Source: CAYFVU01 sp964346645
GTDB taxonomy: Bacteria; Spirochaetota; Spirochaetia; DSM-16054; Sediminispirochaetaceae
Assembly: GCA_964346645.1 (NCBI GenBank)
Contig: CAYFVU010000002.1
Span: forward strand, 1-64,000
Direction: 5' to 3'
DNA length: 64,000 nt
The translations under genes were made by a program, and so were the position numbers. Position 1 is the stretch's first letter; each line of letters starts with the position of its first letter. Positions 50,148-57,856 of this stretch are shown in pieces. The notes beneath the pieces were generated by a model. The model was given only the letters and a program-made list of their open reading frames with translations, was not told the DNA's origin and searched no databases.

Positions 50148-50756
50148 ATGAATAGAGAACTAACATGTCACTGCGGCGAGACGGTGGAAGCCGACTTTCC
50201 CGAAGAGATCGACATCTCCTCGAAGCCCGAAACCATCGAAGAGATACTCAACGGCAGCTTCCTTTCGGTTACCTGTGACTCCTGCGGAGAGCTGCTCAAA
50301 CCCGAGTTCAGCACGCGCATCTACGATTCCGGCGGCAGGCTGGACCTCTACTACCTCCCCGAGCTCGAGCGCACCAGGTACCTCGCGGGGAAAATCGAGA
50401 CAGAGGCCGAGCGAGTAGCGGTGGGCTTCACCGAGCTGCGGGAGAAGATACTCATATTCTCGAACAACCTCGATGACCGGGCGGTGGAGATACTCAAGTT
50501 CATGCTCCTCGAGAAAATCGACGAACCGAACAAGTCCGATATCACGCTGGTGGAGATCAATGACGAGGAAGAGCTCGTCTTCCACATCGAGGGAATAAAG
50601 GAGAACGAAGTAGGCGTCTCGAAGGTGCCCATGCATCTCTATAGGAGGATCTACGATTCGCTCGACGAACGTCTGCAGGAGGAGCCTTTCACGAGCATAG
50701 CCGAAGGACAGTATGTCTCGATACACAAAATCAGCATAGAGGATGAAGAGTCGTGA
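50148..50756 (+). CDS. CpXC-domain protein
   Basis: 202 residues. The N-terminus has two Cys pairs (T-C-H-C-G, and T-C-D-S-C-G) typical of the CpXC family, which probably bind zinc. The rest is alpha/beta and acidic. Function is unknown; the family is common in spirochaetes and clostridia. ATG 50148 follows GAGGAGG. Its end overlaps the GTG of the next gene (GTGA). Confidence 0.8.
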   Translation: MNRELTCHCGETVEADFPEEIDISSKPETIEEILNGSFLSVTCDSCGELLKPEFSTRIYDSGGRLDLYYLPELERTRYLAGKIETEAERVAVGFTELREKILIFSNNLDDRAVEILKFMLLEKIDEPNKSDITLVEINDEEELVFHIEGIKENEVGVSKVPMHLYRRIYDSLDERLQEEPFTSIAEGQYVSIHKISIEDEES

Positions 50757-52771
50757 AAAAGATACTGTTGAGCCTGTGTGCATTCGTCTGCCTGACCCTC
50801 ACCTTAGCCGCCGAAGAGAGAGTCGTAGTCAATACCGGCCACACCGCCCCCATCCTCGACCTCGCCTTTCTCCGAGCCGAGAACAGCCTCTTTACGACCG
50901 GCGAGGACGGTACGGTGAGGAAATGGGACATCCGGAGCAAACGGCTGCGGAAGAAGCTGCAGATTTCGCATCTTCCGGTCGTGCGTATTACCGTGCACCC
51001 AGAAGAGCCGCTCATCGCCCTCGTAGAGACCGACAGAATCAACACCTATCATCTGAGTGTGTGGAACTACTCCACCGAGGAGGAGCTCTACTCGCACAAG
51101 ATATCGGAGGTTCCACTCTTTCTCCGATTCTCTCCGAAGGGCACCTACCTCGTCTACGGCCTGACAGACTGGGAGAGTCTCACCTTTCTCGAGTCCGAAA
51201 CGGGATACGAGGAGCGGCTGTTCAATGAGGGCTTCGGCATCGTCTCCGCAGCCTTCATCTCCGATACGGAGAAGACCCTCCTGACCTACAGCCCTTCGGG
51301 CGAGGTGCGCTACTGGGACCTGCCCACTGGACGGCAGAAGGCGAGCGGGAACAGGATCAATACCGAAGGGAGCCTGCAGGACCTCTCCTTCGTTCCGGGC
51401 GGCAGATACCTCGTGGGGAGGAAGGGCTCTACCGTCTACATGACCGACCTCGTGACCGGCAGGGTGGTGGACTCCCGGGAATTCGGAAACATCCGAGATA
51501 TCGCGATGAGCGCCGACGGCGAATCTATAGCCGTGCTCGACGCCTCCTCCTATACCCCCGAGATATCCGTGCTCTCTCTCTCCACCTCGGGCAGGAGCAG
51601 CGCCGGTTTCTCGATCGGTAGGAGTTTCCTCTCCTCTCAGTCGGCCCAGGCACCCATCGCATGGGACGGCCGAAGGGTCTACTTCAGCAGCAACGGCGGC
51701 TCGCTCTACTCGAAACTGCCGGAGGCGACGGACGAGGTGCTGTTCGCCGGCCCCGTACTCCTGAACATCCACGACCTCGCCTTTTCGAAGGATATGCTCT
51801 TCATCTCTTCCGACAAGCACTTCCTCTCGATACGCTCCGAAGCCTTCGAGGCCATGGACGAGGACGAGCGGGCGAGCTCCTTCGACTTCACATCCCGCCT
51901 CTACTCCACTCCCATCTCCGGGAGAACGGGGCTCATCTCCTTCAACAGAGACGGTTGTCTCATCTTTCCGAGGGAGGAGCAGGGACAGTCACCGAAGATC
52001 TACCGCTTTACAGACGAAAGCTTCTCTCCCTTCTACGAGGGGATAGAGTCCCCCATCGAGACGGGAACCCGTTTCGACGAGAATCTGCTCATACTCGAGA
52101 AAAACGGGACGATCAAGATCATCGATGCGCAGACCGGAGAGAACCGCTTCTCCTACAGTTCCTTCGGCCTGCGTTCGATTTCCGAGGTCTATAACGGGAA
52201 CCTGATTGCCGCGAGAAACAGGACCGACTTCATCGACACCCCCCTCCTCCACATCAATCCGGATACAGGAGAGACCGTCCCCATAGACGATTCGAACATA
52301 CTCACCTTCTACCTCGAGTACGACGAGATGACACGAAAACTCTACACCCTCGGCTATGAGGAGCGTGCAGGCGGGCTCAGGACGGTGCTCAAACAGCACT
52401 CGGGCTTCAACTACGACCGCGTGACCACCCTCATCTCCTATCCCGGCGAGGATCCCGAGGCGTCGCTGGCGGTGGACTCCGACTCCTCCCGGATCTTTAC
52501 CTCACTCGGCTTCGGCAAGGTCCACATGTACGCATGGAACGGCTTTACCTACCTGGAATCGATAAACCACATTCCGAGGAGCCTCTATGTCCACAGCGGA
52601 CACCTCTACTCGCTCAACGGTGATTCCTCCATCTCGGTCTGGGACACCGAACGGGGCGATCTGCTCATGACTATCTACATCTTCGAGGATTTCAGCTGGG
52701 CGGTAGTCCCGACGGAGGGAAGGCCCTACACGCACGGGGGTGCGGAGAAGTATCTCCACAGGGTTCGATAA
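50753..52771 (+). CDS. exported WD40/beta-propeller protein
   Basis: 672 residues. Signal peptide 1-20 with cleavage near L-A-A. The mature protein is built from WD40-like repeats (for example G-H-T-A-P-I-L-D-L-A-F through V-R-K-W-D, and V-R-Y-W-D, and S-V-W-D-T near the end). Such propellers act as binding platforms; this one is periplasmic and its partner is unknown. The GTG start is coupled to the CpXC gene. Confidence 0.82.
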   Translation: MKKILLSLCAFVCLTLTLAAEERVVVNTGHTAPILDLAFLRAENSLFTTGEDGTVRKWDIRSKRLRKKLQISHLPVVRITVHPEEPLIALVETDRINTYHLSVWNYSTEEELYSHKISEVPLFLRFSPKGTYLVYGLTDWESLTFLESETGYEERLFNEGFGIVSAAFISDTEKTLLTYSPSGEVRYWDLPTGRQKASGNRINTEGSLQDLSFVPGGRYLVGRKGSTVYMTDLVTGRVVDSREFGNIRDIAMSADGESIAVLDASSYTPEISVLSLSTSGRSSAGFSIGRSFLSSQSAQAPIAWDGRRVYFSSNGGSLYSKLPEATDEVLFAGPVLLNIHDLAFSKDMLFISSDKHFLSIRSEAFEAMDEDERASSFDFTSRLYSTPISGRTGLISFNRDGCLIFPREEQGQSPKIYRFTDESFSPFYEGIESPIETGTRFDENLLILEKNGTIKIIDAQTGENRFSYSSFGLRSISEVYNGNLIAARNRTDFIDTPLLHINPDTGETVPIDDSNILTFYLEYDEMTRKLYTLGYEERAGGLRTVLKQHSGFNYDRVTTLISYPGEDPEASLAVDSDSSRIFTSLGFGKVHMYAWNGFTYLESINHIPRSLYVHSGHLYSLNGDSSISVWDTERGDLLMTIYIFEDFSWAVVPTEGRPYTHGGAEKYLHRVR

Positions 52772-52783
52772 GCCGTATACCGT

Positions 52784-52812
52784 TCGCACGACAGAGCCGC
52801 TCAGTCGTGCGA
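52784..52812. terminator. hairpin between convergent WD40 and comFB genes
   Basis: TCGCACGAC (52784-52792) pairs perfectly with GTCGTGCGA (52804-52812) around an 11-nt loop. It overlaps the last codons of comFB. No U-tract follows on either strand, so a bidirectional terminator is plausible but not proven. Confidence 0.5.
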
Positions 52813-53097
52813 CGGATTCTCCGAGATCTTCTTGATCGACTCGACCACCTGTTTTCGCACTCTCTCGGCGTACTCGGAATCCTTCAGATTATGTGCGTAG
52901 AGCGTTCCCATCAGAGAAACCCGGTACTTCGGTTCTATGTTGTTCAGTGCAAGCGCCGCCATGTCGAGCACGCAGTCCTGACACTTGCAGACATCGGCGG
53001 TCCACTCCTTCTGCAGCTCATCCTCGAGCTCTTCGAGCACCACCTGTTCGGCCTCATTTATAAGAAACTCGAAATTGTAACTCTCACGAATACTCAT
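52801..53097 (-). CDS. ComFB-domain protein
   Basis: 98 residues. The ComFB family core is clear (C-K-C-Q-D-C-V-L-D-M-A-A-L-A-L-N, with Cys at 37, 39 and 42, followed by P-K-Y). In Bacillus ComFB belongs to a competence operon; in cyanobacteria a ComFB-domain protein was reported as a cyclic-di-GMP receptor. A signalling role here is an inference. It follows a promoter with a 30-nt leader and a GTAGGAG site. Confidence 0.82.
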   Translation of the reverse strand: MSIRESYNFEFLINEAEQVVLEELEDELQKEWTADVCKCQDCVLDMAALALNNIEPKYRVSLMGTLYAHNLKDSEYAERVRKQVVESIKKISENPSHD

Positions 53098-53128
53098 CGC
53101 TCCTACCTCTCTTCTTTGCTCCTATAGA

Positions 53129-53158
53129 AGTGTAGTAATGTTCTCACATCCAAATCAA
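53129..53158 (-). promoter_or_regulatory. putative comFB promoter
   Basis: On the minus strand TTGATT (53158-53153), 18-nt spacer, TACACT (53134-53129). The leader to the ATG at 53097 is about 25 nt and carries a normal Shine-Dalgarno. Confidence 0.45.
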
Positions 53159-53233
53159 GCACGATTTTTCGATAATTTCAGCAGCGACCCTTATTTCGGC
53201 ATCCGAGACCTCATCCGGAGTCCGAACCCGTGA

Positions 53234-54583
53234 CTACTGTTGCTCTCTGCTGAAAGCTTCGAATTTCGTGTAGTGCGGGAGGAAGGCGAGCTTCACCGTT
53301 CCGACCGGACCGTTACGCTGCTTTGCAACGATGAGATCGGTCTCTGCGTCCACGCCGCCCTTGTCTTGCGATCCCCGCGACTCGTTCCGTTCCCGATGGA
53401 GAAAGAGAACCACATCCGCATCCTGCTCGATGGAGCCCGACTCTCTCAGGTCGGCGAGGGACGGCGCCTTGCCCTCCGTCTGTCTTCCCACCTGAGAGAG
53501 GCAGATGATGGGGATGCCGAGCTCTCGAGCGAGCGATTTGATGGAGCGTGAGATCTCCGCGACCTGCTCGTGGCGGGGGACATTGTTCTTGTTCTCCGGC
53601 TCGATGAGGCCGATGTAGTCGATGAATAATATTTTCACGTCCTCTTTGCTCTTCATGCGGCGGGCGCGGGCGCGCAGGTCGAGGAGCTTTATGCGCGGAG
53701 TCTCGTCTATGTAGAGGGGCGCCTCGTAGATGCGCCCTGCCGCCTCGGTGAGGCTGTGGAAATCTGAAGGTCTGAGCATGCCGGTTCGCAGTTTCTCGGA
53801 GTTTATCCGAGCCTCACTCGATACGAGCCGCTGCACCAGCGCCATGCTCGTCATCTCGAGGGTAAAGAAACCGACCGGAATCTTCTTCTTGATGCTCATA
53901 TTCGAGGCCATGGTGAGGGCTAATGCGGTCTTACCGACGGAGGGGCGCGCACCGAGGACGATGAACTCGGAGTTCTGGAATCCGCTCGTCATGTTGTCGA
54001 GGTCGGAAAAACCGCTCGGCACGCCGGTGTAGCTGTCTTTCGTCTGATAGAGACGTTCTATCGCCTCGATGGTCTCGGAGATGATCTCGTTGACCCTGCG
54101 GTACGAGTCTGACTGTTGGTTGTCGGTGATGTCGAAGATGTGGCGCTCGGCCTCTTCGATGAGCACCCGGGTGTCCTCCGACTCCTCGAGAGCCTGATTT
54201 GCCAGCTCCCGCGATATCCGCAGGAGCTTTCTACGAACGCTCCGGTCCTTTACGATCTTTGCGTAGTACTCGACGTTGGCGCTCGTGGGCACCTGATCGG
54301 TAAGAGAGGATACGTATGCGGTCCCGCCACAGGCCTCCAGCTCTCCTGCCGTGCTCAGCGCCTCGGTCAACGTAATGAGATCTATCGTCTCGCCCCGGTT
54401 GAAGAGGTCGACGATTGCGGAAAAGACTTTTTGGTGCTGAGCCTGATAGAAGTCGTCCGCCCGCAGATGGCGGAAGACGGTCGAGAGGACCTCCCCGTCT
54501 AACAAAACAGCCCCCAACGTGGCCCGTTCGGCATCATCGTTGTGGGGCGGAACTCTGCCGTGTGTTGACGGGGAATTGGTCAT
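53234..54583 (-). CDS. dnaB: replicative DNA helicase DnaB
   Basis: 449 residues. The N-terminal domain (about 1-120) has P-P-H-N-D-D-A-E and A-L-G-A-V-L-L-D-G. The RecA-like C-terminal domain has Walker A in A-R-P-S-V-G-K-T-A-L-A and the DnaB motifs F-S-L-E-M-like (F-T-L-E-M) and D-Y-I-G-L-I. It unwinds DNA at the fork. It is the last gene of the rpsF operon, a classical arrangement. Confidence 0.97.
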   Translation of the reverse strand: MTNSPSTHGRVPPHNDDAERATLGAVLLDGEVLSTVFRHLRADDFYQAQHQKVFSAIVDLFNRGETIDLITLTEALSTAGELEACGGTAYVSSLTDQVPTSANVEYYAKIVKDRSVRRKLLRISRELANQALEESEDTRVLIEEAERHIFDITDNQQSDSYRRVNEIISETIEAIERLYQTKDSYTGVPSGFSDLDNMTSGFQNSEFIVLGARPSVGKTALALTMASNMSIKKKIPVGFFTLEMTSMALVQRLVSSEARINSEKLRTGMLRPSDFHSLTEAAGRIYEAPLYIDETPRIKLLDLRARARRMKSKEDVKILFIDYIGLIEPENKNNVPRHEQVAEISRSIKSLARELGIPIICLSQVGRQTEGKAPSLADLRESGSIEQDADVVLFLHRERNESRGSQDKGGVDAETDLIVAKQRNGPVGTVKLAFLPHYTKFEAFSREQQ

Positions 54584-54590
54584 GCGCGGC

Positions 54591-55154
54591 TTACTCTACG
54601 GGCTCTTCTTCGGTCTCGCCCTCGTCGGCCTGGGCCTCTTCATCTTCCGGCTCTACGGTTTCGCTGCTCTGCGGCTCTTGAGTTGAGCTCTCCTCGCCCT
54701 CGGGCTTGTTCTGGTTGACGACCTTGATGGTGATCTCGGCGCTCTCGCTCTCGTAGAGTTTGACCATGATCTTATAGGTGCCGGTCATCTTGATGCTGTT
54801 ACTCGGCACTTCGACCTGCTTTTTCTCGAGCTCGATGCCCTCTTTGTCCAACTGCTCCACGATCATGGCGCTGGTCACCGATCCGAAGAGCTTCCCGGCC
54901 TCGCCGGCGTTCATCGGGATGACGATCTCCATGCCCTCGAGGCGCTCCCTGAGACCCTGAGCCGCCTTCCGTTTCTCCTCTTTTCGTTTCTCGATGGCCG
55001 CACGGCGGCTCTCGATGACCGCACTATTTTCTTTGGTATAGGGAATCGCGAATCCCTTCGGGAAGAGGTAGTTGCGCGCGTATCCGCGAGCGACGTCGCA
55101 AATGTCTCCCTCCTCTCCCAGATTATACACATCCTCGTTCAGAATAATCTTCAT
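54591..55154 (-). CDS. rplI: 50S ribosomal protein L9 with acidic tail
   Basis: 187 residues. The N-terminal domain starts I-I-L-N-E-D-V-Y-N-L-G-E-E-G-D and has Y-A-R-N-Y-L-F-P-K-G-F-A-I-P. The C-terminal domain is normal to about residue 147, and then an extension of about 40 residues is nearly all Glu, Ser, Gln, Pro and Thr. Normal L9 is about 148 residues. Position between a DUF2232 gene and dnaB is typical. Confidence 0.95.
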   Translation of the reverse strand: MKIILNEDVYNLGEEGDICDVARGYARNYLFPKGFAIPYTKENSAVIESRRAAIEKRKEEKRKAAQGLRERLEGMEIVIPMNAGEAGKLFGSVTSAMIVEQLDKEGIELEKKQVEVPSNSIKMTGTYKIMVKLYESESAEITIKVVNQNKPEGEESSTQEPQSSETVEPEDEEAQADEGETEEEPVE

Positions 55155-55156
55155 AG

Positions 55157-56125
55157 CTACTCTCCTTCTACGATTCTATAGTGAATCCAATATTCGCTTA
55201 CGCCGAGCAGGGGAACCCCGACGATGAGTACGAGGTTTATTCCCGGGGTAAACAGAATGACGACCGACGCGACGGTAACCGCGAGGCGCAGCCCCCTGCC
55301 GATTCCGTGCCGGCGAAACAGGAACTTCATAATGGCTATTCCCTGCAGCGCATAGATGAACAGCAAGATCAACCCTGCGTTCCAGAGCAGGTAGCCGATA
55401 AAGCCCAAGCCGAGCAGCACGTCCAACAGGACCCCGGCCCATACCCCGATCAGCGGCCAGAGAAAGGTATCGGGCACCGTGTAGCGCATGAGCATGAACG
55501 GAGCCTTCCCCACTGTTCGGCGATAGATCCCGTCCGACAAAGCCCACATGCCCGAGAGCAGGAGGAAAAAGCTGAAGAGGTAGTTCCTGAAGAACAGCTC
55601 CTTCACCAGCTCTACCATCGCCTCCCTGTTCATTGCCGGCGGCGCCGCGGCTGCCTGTCCGTTCTGAGAAAAGGCCTCCTGCAGCGACTCGGCGATCAGA
55701 CCTATCTGTTCGGTCAGAAAAGACGTGACCTCGGAGTCGTTCATGTACAGCAGGATGAGAGGCAGGCTCACCAACCCCACCAGCGCGACCGCTTCCAAGA
55801 GGCGGTACAGTATCCGACCTCCGCGCCACTGCAGCACCAATATTCCGGCAACGAGACTCGCAGGATACGCGATCTCGAGCAGGAAGAAGAACCTGATCAG
55901 CTCCGGCTCTGCGAAACCGCGCAGCCGGAGTATCGTCTCGAAAGCCGCAGCGAGGAGAAAGATCCCCGCCCCGTAGAGTTGCGCGTATCCGCCTCGTCTA
56001 AAGCCGAGAAGGAACAGCGGCACCGCACTGAGAAAAAAGGCAGCCCTCACCTGATAGAGGAGAATAGCCGCCCCGGTGAAAAGACCTATCTCGATCCATC
56101 GCCGCTGCTCATCGCTCGGTCCCAT
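55157..56125 (-). CDS. DUF2232/YybS-like membrane protein
   Basis: 322 residues with about eight hydrophobic helices and short loops. The family often lies in the rpsF-rpsR-rplI-dnaB gene cluster of bacteria, as here. No catalytic residue is known. It starts 7 nt after rpsR and ends 2 nt before rplI, so it is clearly part of the operon. Confidence 0.82.
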   Translation of the reverse strand: MGPSDEQRRWIEIGLFTGAAILLYQVRAAFFLSAVPLFLLGFRRGGYAQLYGAGIFLLAAAFETILRLRGFAEPELIRFFFLLEIAYPASLVAGILVLQWRGGRILYRLLEAVALVGLVSLPLILLYMNDSEVTSFLTEQIGLIAESLQEAFSQNGQAAAAPPAMNREAMVELVKELFFRNYLFSFFLLLSGMWALSDGIYRRTVGKAPFMLMRYTVPDTFLWPLIGVWAGVLLDVLLGLGFIGYLLWNAGLILLFIYALQGIAIMKFLFRRHGIGRGLRLAVTVASVVILFTPGINLVLIVGVPLLGVSEYWIHYRIVEGE

Positions 56126-56132
56126 TGTACTC

Positions 56133-56462
56133 CTACTGCTTCACGAAGGGGATCAAGGCGAGAACCCTCGCCCTCTTTATCTCCCTCGACAGCGCCCTCT
56201 GATGCTTCGCGCAGGTGCCGGTAATCCTCCGAGGAAGGATCTTACCCCTGTCGGTGATGAATCTGCGCAGCAAGTCGGGATTCTTGTAATCCGCCTCTAT
56301 GTCCTGGGTGCAGAAGCGGCAGACCTTCTTCTTGAAGAAGGGTTTGCGTCCGCCCCTGAAGGAGCGGGAATCGCCCCGGCGATCCTGTCCTCCGGAATCT
56401 CTGCTGTCTCTGCTGTAATCTCTGCTATCTCTACGGTTTTCACCGCTTGTTTCTTCAGCCAT
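56133..56462 (-). CDS. rpsR: 30S ribosomal protein S18 with Arg/Asp/Ser-rich N-terminus
   Basis: 109 residues. The last about 70 are normal S18 (C-R-F-C near 48-51, then L-L-R-R-F-I-T-D-R-G-K-I and R-R-I-T-G-T-C). The first about 40 residues are low complexity, built from D-S-R-D and G-G repeats, a spirochaete-like extension. S18 binds S6 on the platform of the small subunit. Confidence 0.95.
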   Translation of the reverse strand: MAEETSGENRRDSRDYSRDSRDSGGQDRRGDSRSFRGGRKPFFKKKVCRFCTQDIEADYKNPDLLRRFITDRGKILPRRITGTCAKHQRALSREIKRARVLALIPFVKQ

Positions 56463-56479
56463 ATGCTTCTCCTGTTTTT

Positions 56480-56944
56480 CTAGAATGGAATATCGTCTTG
56501 AAAGTCCTCGGGGCCTGAAAAATCGTCGGAATACGATCCGCTGTTCTGACTGCCGCCGCCGTTCTGGGCCTGAGGCCTTCCGCCTCCGCCGTAGCTGCCG
56601 CCGCCTGAGCTTCCCGGGCTACCGCCGAGCAGCTGCACGTTCTGTGCGTGGACCTCTACCCTGCTCCGCGTCTGTCCGTTCTGCTCCCACCGGCTCTGGC
56701 GCAGTTCGCCCTGCACGGCAACCTGCTTACCCTTTCCGAGGTACTTCTGAATTGCTTCTCCCTGGCGGCCCCAGAGCACGATGTCGAAGAAGTGGGCTTC
56801 TTCCTCCCACCCGTCGCCGGATTTTCTGCTCCGGTTTACGGCAATCGCGAATTTGCATACCGCCGTTCCACTGTTGGTGTACTTCAGCTCGGCGTCCCTT
56901 ACCAGACGTCCGACCAATGCCACCGAATTAATGTCGTTTGCCAT
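56480..56944 (-). CDS. ssb: single-stranded DNA-binding protein
   Basis: 154 residues. An OB fold (N-S-V-A-L-V-G-R-L-V-R-D at the start, H-F-F-D-I-V-L-W-G next) is followed by a Gly/Ser/Gln-rich linker and the canonical C-terminal tail ending D-D-I-P-F, which recruits partner proteins. Located between rpsF and rpsR as usual. Confidence 0.97.
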   Translation of the reverse strand: MANDINSVALVGRLVRDAELKYTNSGTAVCKFAIAVNRSRKSGDGWEEEAHFFDIVLWGRQGEAIQKYLGKGKQVAVQGELRQSRWEQNGQTRSRVEVHAQNVQLLGGSPGSSGGGSYGGGGRPQAQNGGGSQNSGSYSDDFSGPEDFQDDIPF

Positions 56945-56958
56945 AGTCTACCCCGCTT

Positions 56959-57240
56959 CTACTGTTCTTTTTTAACGAGCAGATGCTTGAGGAGCGGGTT
57001 GAGCAGCCTCAGCTCTTCCTCCAGGGTAATTACGTTTTCGGGTTCGATTTCGAGCTCGTAATAGTAGTAATGGCCCTTGTCGCGCTTCTTTACCGTGTAG
57101 GCGAGGTCGCGCACACCCTTGTCCTCTTCTTTTTTTACCTTTGCACTGGCCTTCTTCAGCTGTTCATTAACCTGTTGCTTGCCGAGCGTGGCCTCATCCT
57201 CTTCTGTACCAACGATAATCGTGAGTTCGTATTGACGCAT
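56959..57240 (-). CDS. rpsF: 30S ribosomal protein S6
   Basis: 93 residues. The start R-Q-Y-E-L-T-I-I-V, the Y-Y-Y-Y-E-L strand and the C-terminal N-P-L-L-K-H-L-L-V are typical. First gene of the rpsF-ssb-rpsR-DUF2232-rplI-dnaB operon. AAGGAGG precedes the ATG. Confidence 0.96.
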   Translation of the reverse strand: MRQYELTIIVGTEEDEATLGKQQVNEQLKKASAKVKKEEDKGVRDLAYTVKKRDKGHYYYYELEIEPENVITLEEELRLLNPLLKHLLVKKEQ

Positions 57241-57264
57241 GTATCCTCCTTACGGACTATAAAG

Positions 57265-57283
57265 ATCCACCCTACGGGCGGAT
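57265..57283 (-). promoter_or_regulatory. leader hairpin upstream of rpsF
   Basis: In the leader RNA, eight bases (ATCCGCCC) pair with eight (GGGTGGAT, one G-U) around a GTA triloop. The S6:S18 complex is known to bind a leader structure of this operon in many bacteria, so this may be the target; the match to the published motif was not checked. Confidence 0.5.
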
Positions 57284-57297
57284 AAAGAGGTCCCGGC

Positions 57298-57326
57298 ACA
57301 TTACCACGGCGTGACATCTCTGTCAA
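57298..57326 (-). promoter_or_regulatory. rpsF operon promoter
   Basis: On the minus strand: TTGACA (57326-57321), 17-nt spacer, TAATGT (57303-57298). The leader to rpsF is about 50 nt. Confidence 0.65.
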
Positions 57327-57357
57327 GTAAAGGCCGGCTCCTGCCGATGTTAGGAAC

Positions 57358-57804
57358 ATGAGCCAGTGGATACACTACGATGACGATATTTTTTATCTCA
57401 ATCAGTATGTGCGGCTCTACCTGCGTTCCCTCAAACTCGATATCGACGGGATATACTTCGCGAGAAAGGTGGACGAGGACATACGCTTTCTCGACCACCA
57501 CCTCAACAAGCTCTACAGCTCTCTTTCCGACAAACCCCGCCATTCGGAGCTCCAGCAGAACCTCAGATTCCTCAACAAGACGAAGCTCCTCTACTGCGAG
57601 CTGCTCAGCCTCATTCTCGAGGGAGACACGGGGAGTCACCTTGACCTTTCGGCCCATTTTGACGAGTATACGCGTATACGGAACCGCCAACACGCAGAGA
57701 TAGAGGCCATCCGTAGTATGTTGAAGGAGCTCCTCTCTTCCGAGGATCAGAGCGAGCTCATCAGCAGCGAAGAGTACCGTTTCCTGCTCGATCAAGACGC
57801 GTAA
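57358..57804 (+). CDS. small helical protein of unknown function
   Basis: 148 residues, cytoplasmic, mostly alpha-helical, with many Leu, Glu and Arg and a Y-D-D-D-I-F-Y-L-N-Q start. I do not recognise a family. A TAGGA-like site precedes the ATG at short spacing. It is divergent from rpsF and in the same direction as the uridylyltransferase gene 52 nt downstream. Confidence 0.7.
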   Translation: MSQWIHYDDDIFYLNQYVRLYLRSLKLDIDGIYFARKVDEDIRFLDHHLNKLYSSLSDKPRHSELQQNLRFLNKTKLLYCELLSLILEGDTGSHLDLSAHFDEYTRIRNRQHAEIEAIRSMLKELLSSEDQSELISSEEYRFLLDQDA

Positions 57805-57856
57805 CGGAGACTCGCTCACAACGACCGTCACCAAAGCTTCATGTAAGGGGCCGGAT

